Below, piece by piece: positions 52,534 to 61,100 of a stretch of DNA of 64,000 nt (position 1 is its first letter; each line of letters starts with the position of its first letter). The stretch is from Leadbettera azotonutricia ZAS-9 (GTDB taxonomy: Bacteria; Spirochaetota; Spirochaetia; Treponematales; Breznakiellaceae), in assembly GCF_000214355.1 (NCBI RefSeq), contig NC_015577.1, forward strand, positions 3,339,389-3,403,388. Direction: 5' to 3'. The notes beneath the pieces were generated by a model. It worked only from the letters and a program-made list of their open reading frames with translations, was not told where the DNA came from and searched no databases. Position numbers and translations under genes: made by a program.

Positions 52534-53544
52534 ATGATCCCTTTTTATGCCTTAAGTTTCCTCTCCGGTTTTTTTGAAACAGGACCTCTTATGATGACCC
52601 TTGTATCGGGTTTTACCGGAGGAATAGTATCTTCAGCTATAGTACAGGCCCTTGCCTGCGTCCTCTGCTATCAGATTGGAAATCTTGCTCCCTGTCCGGT
52701 GCAACTATCCAGGCCCATAATTATTGCCTCAGGACTTTTGGGAACGTTCTGTTTTACAGTGGCTATGCTATCGCTGCCCCATGCTGCTGTTTTGGCAGCG
52801 AGGCTCCTGGGCTCCGCCTTTATCTCTGTGTGTATACAATCTGCCAGAAGTGTAATGAAAAGCGGCGCTTCAAAAATGTTTAAGCGCGGCGCGCGGGTCG
52901 CAGGTTTCGCTCTGGGTTTTTTCTGTACTCCCCTATTGGCCCCTGTGGCGGCAGTCCTCGCTGTTATCTTTAGTATTGCTGCACTGCGCCGTATCCCTGC
53001 CATAAAGAGCCGCGTCATCCTGCCCCGGCTTGACGGCCTTAACGCCGTCATGATTTTTCACCAGATGCACTATTTTGTCTATTGTTATGCCGCCTTTATC
53101 ATCGCCTTTGAACTGGGCGGAAGAGCCTCCGCTGTTCTTGCATTCCTGGCAAGCTGGACAGTTTACGTTTTAAGCCCTCTTCTCTACAGAAAGGTTAAGG
53201 ATCCCCGCAAAGCTTTTTTCTTCGGCCATTCCCTGCTGGTTATTATTCTTACGGGTATCTATTTTGTACCGCCACTCCCGGTAAAGCTACTACTTTACCT
53301 TATGACCGGAATTGGCGGAACCACCGAATTCTGCATTGGAAACCTTGCAAAGAAATGGGGACTGTACCGTGAGGATGTCCAGGGTTTTTCAGAAAATATC
53401 GGCCATGTTTTGGGGGTTGCTGCCTGTCTTTTGCTTTTCATCATTCAGGGCGATCTCCAAATAAGTCTGCTTTTTGCCGCAGCCTTCGCCCTGACAGCCA
53501 TAGCGTGCATGGCAAAAAAAGTCATCTCAATTAGTAAGGAGTAA
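52534..53544 (+). CDS. Polytopic membrane protein, transporter-like
   Basis: This 336-residue protein starts at the ATG at 52534, seven bases after AGGAGG. It has about ten hydrophobic helices and resembles a major-facilitator-type permease by layout (YALSFLSGFFETGPLMMTLV at the start, basic loops after helix pairs). It shows no firm family signature. Between two radical SAM genes it may export or import the cluster's product or substrate. The gap to the next gene is two bases. Confidence 0.65.
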   Translation: MIPFYALSFLSGFFETGPLMMTLVSGFTGGIVSSAIVQALACVLCYQIGNLAPCPVQLSRPIIIASGLLGTFCFTVAMLSLPHAAVLAARLLGSAFISVCIQSARSVMKSGASKMFKRGARVAGFALGFFCTPLLAPVAAVLAVIFSIAALRRIPAIKSRVILPRLDGLNAVMIFHQMHYFVYCYAAFIIAFELGGRASAVLAFLASWTVYVLSPLLYRKVKDPRKAFFFGHSLLVIILTGIYFVPPLPVKLLLYLMTGIGGTTEFCIGNLAKKWGLYREDVQGFSENIGHVLGVAACLLLFIIQGDLQISLLFAAAFALTAIACMAKKVISISKE

Positions 53545-53546
53545 CT

Positions 53547-54371
53547 ATGAACATCAACCAGATTAAAGCCGGAAGCATCATTACCAAATCCAAACTCCCC
53601 GATGCTGATTATGTCATTAATCCCTACATAGGGTGCAACCATGGCTGCATTTACTGCTATGCCGAGTTTATGTCCCGTTTCACCGGCCATGGAAATGAAA
53701 AGTGGGGAGACTTTATGGATATCAAGGATGGCTATCCCATGCCCCGACTGGAAAAATTTGAGGGGAAAAGCATTCTTTTTGGATCAGTCACAGATCCCTA
53801 CAACCCGCTGGAAAAAAAATACCAAAAGACCAGGGAGTTACTCAAAGTCTTTGCGGAAAGCGGGGTAAAAGCAAGAGCCGAGATTCTCACGAAATCTGCT
53901 CTGGTAAGACGGGATTTGGACCTGCTCACCCGGATTCCCAATATCAGGGTTGGCATCTCCCTTTCTGCTACAGACGCCAAGTTTGCGCGTGTCATTGAAA
54001 GTCATGCCCCGTCTCCTCAGGAAAGAATTGAAACTATGCGCATCCTTAGCGAAGCGGGGATCACGGTGTATGCTTTCATTTCGCCTATTTTCCCCTTTTT
54101 CTCCGACTGGAAGGCCGTAGCTTCGGAAGCAGGGAAATATGCCGATGAGATTTGTTTTGAAAATCTCAATTTACGGGGAGGATACAAAAAACGCGTCCTT
54201 GATATTATCAAAGAAGAATACCCTGAAAAATACAATGACTTTGAAAAAATCTATAGTTCAAAGGAAATTTTTCAAACATTCTGGGAAAACGAAGCAAAAG
54301 TTATTAAAAAATTCATGAAAGGAAAAAAATACAAAATATATTTCTTCCACGAAAAAATAAAGAAGGCATAA
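53547..54371 (+). CDS. SPL-like radical SAM protein
   Basis: This 274-residue radical SAM protein of the spore photoproduct lyase-like/Rv2578c group has the cluster motif CNHGCIYCYA (C-x3-C-x2-C-Y) near residue 29 and INPYIGC before it. FGSVTDPYNPLEKKYQKTRE and the EILTKSALVRRDLDLL segment are typical of this group. The actual reaction is unknown for most members. It is in a tight operon with the preceding transporter and the following DHOD-like gene. Confidence 0.85.
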   Translation: MNINQIKAGSIITKSKLPDADYVINPYIGCNHGCIYCYAEFMSRFTGHGNEKWGDFMDIKDGYPMPRLEKFEGKSILFGSVTDPYNPLEKKYQKTRELLKVFAESGVKARAEILTKSALVRRDLDLLTRIPNIRVGISLSATDAKFARVIESHAPSPQERIETMRILSEAGITVYAFISPIFPFFSDWKAVASEAGKYADEICFENLNLRGGYKKRVLDIIKEEYPEKYNDFEKIYSSKEIFQTFWENEAKVIKKFMKGKKYKIYFFHEKIKKA

Positions 54372-54381
54372 GGAGGAATTT

Positions 54382-55566
54382 ATGAAAACAAATTTTCTGG
54401 GTTACGAATTGAAGGGCCAGATCATTGCGGCTTCCTGCCCGGCAACGGAAAGCCTTATAGGAATACTATTATCTTGTTCAAACGATGCCGGAGCTGTCGT
54501 TCTAAAAACAGCATCATCAACACGCCTTAATCAGAATGAAACAGAAGGCGGAAGGCATTGTCTTATCAATAAACAGGGTTTCTGGGCAAAATCTACATTC
54601 AACCGCGAAATCATGTCCCTGAATGAAGAGCTTGAATTATTGACACAGATCTCAAGAATTCCATCATTTGGATTCGTACCGTTCATTGCCAGTGTTACCG
54701 AATTGGAAATGGATATCGAGAAATGGCTTGCCGATTGCAGGGCTGTAGAAAATGCGGGCGCCGATGCCATACAGCTTGACCTTTTTTATATAGAAAATTT
54801 ATTGGCTGTTTCCGACTTCGAGGAAAAATTTATTAGCCTTCTGAAGGAGATCCTCAGTCATACCAAAGTTCCTGTGATGCCGAAGCTGAATATAGGCCTT
54901 CCTGCCGAGTACGCTGCTTTCCTTTTGAAGAAAGCGGGGATCAAATACGTATCCCTCCTTGACTCCATCAAATCCCCGGCTCCGTTAAGTTTTTCCCCCG
55001 AAGGGCAGCCAGCCGTTAATAAAACACTCTTGGGATCCGGCCTGTCAGTCTTCGGCAGCTTCATGCTGCCCATCACCCGGAATTATACCCAGGTACTCTG
55101 CAGAGAGGGGTTTGAGGTATGCGCCGGAGGAGGCGTCAAAACAGCCGAAGACATTGCCGATCTTCTTTTTCTTGGGGCTAAAACAGTACAGATAGCGACT
55201 GAAATTCTTCTGCATGGTTTTAAGCGTATTAAAACACTGACTGATGAAACCTCTGCTTTACTAAAAAAGGCTGGCATCACAGATGAAGAGAGCATAAAAA
55301 CAACAGGACAGAATCTGTACAATCCGCTTCCAAAGTCCGCTAAGTACCATGCCCAATGGAATATTGAAAAATGCATGCTGAAAAAACATCCTGAAGACTG
55401 CTTTCATTGTTCATATAATCATGGACACGCCAATGGTCAAGCCTTCTGTCCGTGTATTAATTACGGCGGATTAAAAACAATCGCGATTCACGAAAGTTGT
55501 GAAGGCTGCGGCCTTTGTGCCCAACTCTGCCCGCACGGCGCTATTGAAATGACAAGAATAGATTAA
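54382..55566 (+). CDS. Dihydroorotate-dehydrogenase-like flavoprotein with C-terminal 4Fe-4S motif
   Basis: This 394-residue protein has a DHOD/PreA-type TIM barrel (residues 1-300), with the FMN-phosphate segment VCAGGGVKTAEDIADLLFLG. A C-terminal ferredoxin motif CEGCGLCAQLCPHGAIEM follows, plus other cysteines (CFHC, FCPC) before it. The usual catalytic loop of DHODs is not clear, so pyrimidine synthesis is not implied. It could be the electron-delivering or reducing enzyme of the radical SAM cluster. It follows AGGAGG with a ten-base gap from the SPL-like gene. Confidence 0.75.
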   Translation: MKTNFLGYELKGQIIAASCPATESLIGILLSCSNDAGAVVLKTASSTRLNQNETEGGRHCLINKQGFWAKSTFNREIMSLNEELELLTQISRIPSFGFVPFIASVTELEMDIEKWLADCRAVENAGADAIQLDLFYIENLLAVSDFEEKFISLLKEILSHTKVPVMPKLNIGLPAEYAAFLLKKAGIKYVSLLDSIKSPAPLSFSPEGQPAVNKTLLGSGLSVFGSFMLPITRNYTQVLCREGFEVCAGGGVKTAEDIADLLFLGAKTVQIATEILLHGFKRIKTLTDETSALLKKAGITDEESIKTTGQNLYNPLPKSAKYHAQWNIEKCMLKKHPEDCFHCSYNHGHANGQAFCPCINYGGLKTIAIHESCEGCGLCAQLCPHGAIEMTRID

Positions 55567-55724
55567 GATTGGGCCAATTCAACAAGCAATATTGCAAAAA
55601 AATCGAGCAGAAGACTTCAGGGATTAGGCAATTTTTATAATTAGCCTATTGTAATACTTTATAAGTATCCGCAGGGGATTTACCGTGGCCTCTCTGGACA
55701 CCCAATGCCGCTTCAACATCATCT

Positions 55725-56369
55725 TTACCTTGCAGCCTGCCTTAACAGTGGTTCTTTTCTGGCCAATAGAAGGGCATTCACCTCGGGGATTGAATAGATC
55801 ATGTTTTCCATGCAAAAGCTGATAATCAGGTCGAAGATAACACTGCGGCTTAATGTATAACCAGCGCTTTCAAGCAGGGCGTCCATCTCACTATCTGAAA
55901 GCTTTAGGGCAAGGCCAAAAGAAATAACCGTGTTTTTAGAAGGCTTGTAAGCTCTCTCACCCATGATCCGGGAATAGAGCTTGCGGTCAATGTCAGCAGC
56001 CTTGTAGAGTTCAGGCGACTCAAGGCCACGTTCTTTCCGCAGGCGATCCAGCATAACGGAGAAAGTCTCCTTGTTTTTCTGGATCTCAATATAGGATGAA
56101 ATATCGCTATCAGGTTTCTCCTTCAGAAGGCGCTTTTTTGAAGCCTTCCGAGGCAACATAGATGCCTCTTGTTCTTCATAGGCCGGTTCTTCACGGACTA
56201 CATTTTCAGAGCGCAGCCTATAGGATTCTACCTTCTCAAAACTAATAGCCGAGACAGAACCGATAATTCCCTGAGATGCCAGGAAATCGGGAATGATCTG
56301 GTTTTTTGCTATATAGCGGTCTAATGCTTCAAGTAGAAGGCTTTTGCCGTCTTCGTCTTTTTTCATCAT
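55725..56369 (-). CDS. Helix-turn-helix-type regulator of the VWA pair
   Basis: This 214-residue protein probably starts at the ATG at 56369; a longer open frame extends over the divergent gene but is not credible. The N-terminal 90 residues are charged and poorly structured. The C-terminal half reads FSVMLDRLRKERGLESPELY, then ADIDRKLYSRIMGERAYKPS, an XRE-like HTH followed by SFGLALKLSDSEMDALLESAGYTL. This architecture is often found next to VWA proteins. It is divergent from the VWA gene with a 73-base gap. Confidence 0.65.
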   Translation of the reverse strand: MMKKDEDGKSLLLEALDRYIAKNQIIPDFLASQGIIGSVSAISFEKVESYRLRSENVVREEPAYEEQEASMLPRKASKKRLLKEKPDSDISSYIEIQKNKETFSVMLDRLRKERGLESPELYKAADIDRKLYSRIMGERAYKPSKNTVISFGLALKLSDSEMDALLESAGYTLSRSVIFDLIISFCMENMIYSIPEVNALLLARKEPLLRQAAR

Positions 56370-56442
56370 GTCGTTTCCAGGGCGACCACCGCCCTCCTCC
56401 TTTGCCGTATATTCACTATAGATAATATCCAAGGAGCGAAAA

Positions 56443-57024
56443 ATGAACAACAATCTTACCGAGATAATTTTCCTGCTGGACAGGAGCGGTTCCATGGCAG
56501 GTCTTGAAAATGACACCATCGGGGGCTTCAACGGCTTTGTAAAAAAGCAAGCCGAGTTGGGGCCGGCCAAAGTGACCACCGTTCTATTTGACGACCGCTG
56601 CGAGATACTGCATAACGGCATCAGGGCCGAAACTGCCAGCCTCTCAAGTAAGGAATACTTTACCAGGGGGAATACCGCCCTCCTTGATGCTGTAGGCAAA
56701 ACCATCAAGGACGTGAAGAAGCGGATCAAATCAAGCGAGGCAGACAGGCCGGACAAGGTCATCTTTGTCATAACCACCGATGGCCTTGAAAATGCCAGCC
56801 GGGAATACACGTACCAGGACATCAAGGACAAAATCGAAAAACAGACCAAAAAGCATGGCTGGGAATTTATCTTTATGGGGGCCAATATCGACGTCGCCAA
56901 AGAAAGTGCCAATTTGGGCATTAAGGCCGATATGTCTTTTTGCTATGAGGCATCAGTAGCAGGAACTGCCGCTATGTTCAGCAAGGCAAGCGGACTGGTC
57001 GGAAGCCTACGAGAAAAGGAATAA
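56443..57024 (+). CDS. VWA-domain protein
   Basis: This 193-residue single von Willebrand A domain has an intact MIDAS motif DRSGSM (residues 12-17), the later Thr in RGNTALLDAVG and Asp in VITTDGLENAS. It has no signal or membrane helix, so it is cytosolic, like TerY-type VWA proteins of stress or defence systems. AAGGAG precedes the start. The divergent HTH gene is its likely regulator or partner. Confidence 0.85.
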   Translation: MNNNLTEIIFLLDRSGSMAGLENDTIGGFNGFVKKQAELGPAKVTTVLFDDRCEILHNGIRAETASLSSKEYFTRGNTALLDAVGKTIKDVKKRIKSSEADRPDKVIFVITTDGLENASREYTYQDIKDKIEKQTKKHGWEFIFMGANIDVAKESANLGIKADMSFCYEASVAGTAAMFSKASGLVGSLREKE

Positions 57025-57057
57025 TTTTTTGGTGTAGCGCAGGTATCTGCCATAAGA

Positions 57058-57261
57058 CTACGCTAAACTAACACCATAGCTTTCCAGGAATTCTGCGGGA
57101 TTAAGTATCTGTGGTTCCTGGGGAAAATACCGGGTATTTCCGGTAATGAGGAAAGCTCCGCAGTATCTAGCTACATCATAGAATTTCCGATCCGTTTCAT
57201 CAGTCATGGGGATTTTCAGCCTCCCGAATCTCTGTCCTGGCAGCCTGGATTTCTGCTTCAA
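57058..57261 (-). pseudogene. Truncated PIN-domain toxin
   Basis: The frame ends with IPMTDETDRKFYDVARYCGA, FLITGNTRYFP and PAEFLESYGV, the C-terminal third of a VapC-like PIN RNase, including the late acidic residues. The N-terminal two thirds with the first catalytic Asp are absent, and the remaining frame overlaps the antitoxin gene. It should be inactive. Confidence 0.65.
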
Positions 57262-57499
57262 TCTCTTTATCGGTTAAAGGCCCACGTTCAACAGCTTCCT
57301 GCCAGATACTATTCAGCAGCCGCATAGACTTTGCCTGTCGGATGCTGTTCAAGGTTTCTTCAAAACTCGTATCGCTTACATTAACCAGAATAGCCGTAGG
57401 TTTGCCATTATTGGTTATCGTAATTTCACCGTCTTGCTTGAGCCTTTCCCAGGTTTCTTTTGACGCCGAGGTTAGTTCCCTGACTGAAACGAATTCCAT
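57200..57499 (-). CDS. Phd/YefM-family antitoxin
   Basis: This 99-residue antitoxin begins MEFVSVRELTSASKETWERL and continues ITITNNGKPTAILVNVS, the DNA-binding Phd/YefM fold. The C-terminal half is the toxin-wrapping tail. GAGG is seven bases before the ATG. The downstream PIN toxin is truncated, so this is an orphan antitoxin. It may persist as a repressor or protect against a related toxin elsewhere. Confidence 0.85.
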   Translation of the reverse strand: MEFVSVRELTSASKETWERLKQDGEITITNNGKPTAILVNVSDTSFEETLNSIRQAKSMRLLNSIWQEAVERGPLTDKEIEAEIQAARTEIREAENPHD

Positions 57500-57570
57500 G
57501 TTTTATACCTCTTTGTTATTTATATGCCATCATCAAACAATTGTAAAACTATTATCTGATATATAGTGAT

Positions 57571-57896
57571 TCAGACCAATCCTGATAAATTATCAGTACA
57601 CAAGAGTTTTCTCCAATTCCCACAGCTTTTTATCCAAGACCTGTTCGGCAGTACATTGGGGCATCCGATTTCGTTAAAAAAGGGCGCTGCATAATCCTTA
57701 AAGAGAATGTCGGTTTTCTCTCCTTGCTTTACCCTTCTTGATACGCCCAGTGAATAGCCAAGGTTTTGTTTTTTAATCCAGAAGAAATCCTTGATAGAAT
57801 CTCGCGGGTAACAACATCACGGAATTTAACATAGTACACGCCATTGGAAGATTTCACTAAATAGTAGTCCGCTTGGACTGATTCATTTTTAGCCAT
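57571..57896 (-). pseudogene. Tyrosine integrase N-terminal remnant, frameshifted
   Basis: From the ATG at 57896 the frame reads MAKNESVQADYYLVKSSNGV, then YYVKFRDVVTREILSRISSG, and stops at 57729 after 55 residues. A second frame continues GEKTDILFKDYAAPFFNEI before ending at 57571. This is the start of a phage-type tyrosine recombinase; the catalytic domain is missing. It lies 150 bases from the 3' end of a tRNA-Arg gene, the common integration site of such enzymes. Confidence 0.65.
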
Positions 57897-58009
57897 GCTT
57901 TCACCTCAAACTTCATAGTTGTCAGCAGTGCAAGGCTAAAAGCATAAAAAAGCAGGCTTGGGTACAATTTGGTTACAAATTCACCAAATAATAAAAAGTA
58001 CCCAATATG

Positions 58010-58041
58010 AAAAATCGTAATTCGTTATATTACAACGAATT
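58010..58041 (-). terminator. Intrinsic terminator downstream of tRNA-Arg
   Basis: Arms AATTCGTT (58019-58026) and AACGAATT (58034-58041) form an 8-bp perfect stem with a 7-base loop. On the minus strand this is followed by a T-rich run. It lies just after the tRNA 3' end. The stem is AT-rich, so strength is uncertain. Confidence 0.55.
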
Positions 58042-58046
58042 AGCAT

Positions 58047-58119
58047 TGATCCAGGGCCGAATCGAACGGCCGACCTGCCGCTTAGGAGGCGGCCGCTCTA
58101 TCCCCTGAGCTACTGGACC
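58047..58119 (-). tRNA. tRNA-Arg (anticodon CCU)
   Basis: The 73-base minus-strand sequence folds as a cloverleaf: acceptor GGTCCAG pairs with CTGGATC plus discriminator A, the D-arm contains GCTC-GAGC, the anticodon stem is GCCGC-GCGGC with loop CTCCTAA, and the T-arm is GGCCG-TTCGATT-CGGCC. The anticodon CCT reads AGG arginine codons. CCA is not encoded. An integrase remnant follows its 3' end, so it is probably an old attachment site. Confidence 0.95.
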
Positions 58120-58186
58120 TTATCTTGTTCATATAACCATTTACCGCCCATATTGTCAACTTACCTCCATACGGGGATAATTGGGC

Positions 58187-61100
58187 ATGGTAAAGCGTGT
58201 ATATATAGAAAAGAAAGAAGGTTTTGACGGCGAAGCACGCCATTTGCAGACGGAACTGGCGGACTTTTTGGGGGGTCAGTTCCCAGCGTTGGCAAAGCTC
58301 AAAGGCTTGAGACTGCTTAGGCGCTACGATGCTTCCCATCTTGACGATAAACAGTTTGAAGAAGTTACGGCTGCGGTCTTTTCAGAACCCCAGTGCGACA
58401 AGGTCTTTTATGGGGCCGCTCTTCCTGCGGGCAAGAACGATCGTTTCCTGGGGATTGAATACGTGCCGGGTCAGTACGATCAGCGCGCCGATTCGGCTGA
58501 ACAGTGCGCGGAGCTGGTAACCGGGGTCAAGCCCAGGATACGGTGCGCGGATTTCTACATTTTCGAAAGCGCCGAGGGAGGGTCCTTCTCCACTCCTCTT
58601 TCGGACGCTGCCCTTGAAGCGGTGAAGAAGTACCTCATCAACCCGGTGGATTCACGGGAGGCTTTGCCTGGGCTGCCTGATTCACTGGACGATGAAGAGA
58701 CCATCCCCAAAGATGTTGCCGTGCTCTCAGGTTTTATCAACAGCGATAAAAAGGCCCTCGAAGGCATGGCAAGGGATTTCGGCCTTGCCATGTCCGTGGA
58801 GGATCTGCTTTTCTGCCAGGATTGGTTCGCCAAAGAGGGCCGGGACCCTACCCTGGCTGAGGTCCGGGTACTGGATACCTACTGGTCTGATCACTGCAGG
58901 CATACCACGTTCAATACCATACTTGAAGAAATTAACGCTGAAGATGGGGACTTAAAAAGAGCCCTCGAGCTTTATGAAGAAGCCCGCAGGGAAGTGTATG
59001 GCGAAAAGGCAAAAACGCGGCGCAAGTCCCTTATGGATATGGCGACCCTTGGAGCCAAAGTTTTAAAAAAGCGGGGGCTTGCTTCCGATGTGGATGAATC
59101 CAAAGAGATCAACGCCTGTACCCTAAAAGTTAAGGCTGAATTTGCCGACGGCAGTTCCGAGCCCTGGCTTCTCCTCTTTAAGAACGAGACCCACAATCAT
59201 CCAACTGAAATCGAGCCTTCAGGCGGGGCGGCAACTTGTCTCGGCGGGGCAATACGGGACCCGCTTTCGGGCAGGGCCTTTGTCCACCAGGCCATGAGGA
59301 TAACCGGAGGGGGCGATCCCAGGGCGGCTCTGGCTGATACTCTGCCGGGCAAATTGCCCCAGCTCAAGATTGCGCGGGAAGCTGCCGCGGGTTATTCCTC
59401 CTATGGAAACCAGATCGGCCTTGCTACAGGGCAGGTGGCTGAATTCTATCACCCCGGCTTTTTGGCAAAGCGCATGGAATTGGGGGCTGTCATTGGGGCT
59501 GCCCCGGAGGCCTGGGTACGGAGGGAAGAGCCTCTGCCCGGGGACGCGGTAATACTGGTTGGCGGCAGGACAGGGCGGGACGGCATAGGGGGCGCTACAG
59601 GTTCTTCCAAAGTGCATACCGGCGAATCCGTGGAGCTGTCAGGGGCCGAGGTTCAGAAGGGAAATGCGGTTGAAGAGCGGAAGCTCCAGCGGCTTTTCCG
59701 CAAAAGCGAGGTAAGCCGCCTTATCAAGCGCTGCAACGATTTCGGCGCTGGGGGCGTGTCTGTTGCGGTAGGGGAATTGGCGGCGGGCCTGGACATCAAT
59801 CTTGATGGGGTTCCGAAAAAATATGCCGGCCTTGACGGTACGGAATTGGCTATCTCTGAATCCCAGGAACGTATGGCAGTGGTGGTTGCCTCTGCCGATA
59901 TCGAAACATTCATAGCCCTGGCCAGGGCCGAAAATCTTGAGGCAGTAATAGTAGCAAAAGTAACAGCAGGGGAAGATAGAGAAGATGAAGCCAGGCTCCG
60001 CATGGAATGGAGAGGCAAGACCATAGTCGATCTTTCCCGCGCTTTCCTCAACACCAATGGCGCTCCCCGAAGCGCAAGGGCGGCGCTGAAACGCGGTACA
60101 GGCAAAGGCGGCGAAAAGCCGGCAGAAATAATACCTGCGGGGATGCTTCTGGATATACTCGAAAGGGAATTGACCACCCTCAGATCCGGAAGCCGCAGGG
60201 GCTTGCAGGAACGTTTTGATGGTTCTATCGGCGCATCCTCGGCCCTGTTCCCCTGGGGCGGAAGCGAACAGGGGACGCCTGAATGCGGCATGGCTGCCCT
60301 TCTCCCCTCATTGGGGAAGCAATCCCGCACCGCAAGCCTCATGAGCTTCGGCTATGATCCGGAGGTCATGTCCGCAGATCCTTACACCGGGGCAAAAGGC
60401 TCCATTAAAGAAGCCCTGGCAAAATTCTGCTGCCTTGGCGGGGATTTCAGAAAAGCCAGGCTCAGTTTCCAGGAATATTTTGAGCGGCCCACAGACCCGG
60501 CTTCCTGGGGCAGGCCTGCCGCAGCCCTCCTGGCTGCATTTGAAGCCCAGATCCGGCTTGGGATCCCTGCAATAGGCGGCAAAGACAGCATGTCGGGGAA
60601 TTACAGGGATAATGCGCGGGGCATTAACCTCGCAGTTCCCCCGACCCTAGTTGCTTTTGCGGCGGGAACCGCAGAAGCAGAAAAAGTGCGTTCCGGCACT
60701 TTGACCGGTGATACAGGAAACGCAGTAATACTGTTAAATTGCGATATTGCTAATTGTAATACTGCTAATATTGATGAATTTGACAGTTTTACTGCTAATA
60801 TGGATATTTTATCCGAATTGGCATCAAAAGGCGTGCTCAGGGCGGCATACCCTGTAACAGCAGGCGGGATAGCCGCGACACTGGCGCTGATGGCGTTTGG
60901 CAACATGACCGGGGTAGAAGCGTATGCGCCTGTTTTTAAGCTTGTAAACAGCCTAAATTACCAGGGCTCTGTGCTGGCTGAAGTTGACGAAGCGACGGCC
61001 AGCAAGGACGAAGGCCGCTGGGTTATAGCAGCCCGCACCATTAGCGAACCTGTTTTCCGCATTGTCCAGGAAAGCCGGCCCGGGGACGATTCCATTGATG

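Noticed and set aside
56370-56921. N-terminal extension of the HTH regulator frame across the VWA gene
   Set aside because: It is antisense to the conserved VWA domain. The ATG at 56369 starts the charged N-terminus of the real protein.
22630-60740. Shared 15-base sequence CAGTAATACTGTTAA in sulP and purL as a mobile repeat
   Set aside because: In both places it encodes Val-Ile-Leu-Leu-type residues in a hydrophobic strand or helix; codon coincidence is the simpler explanation.
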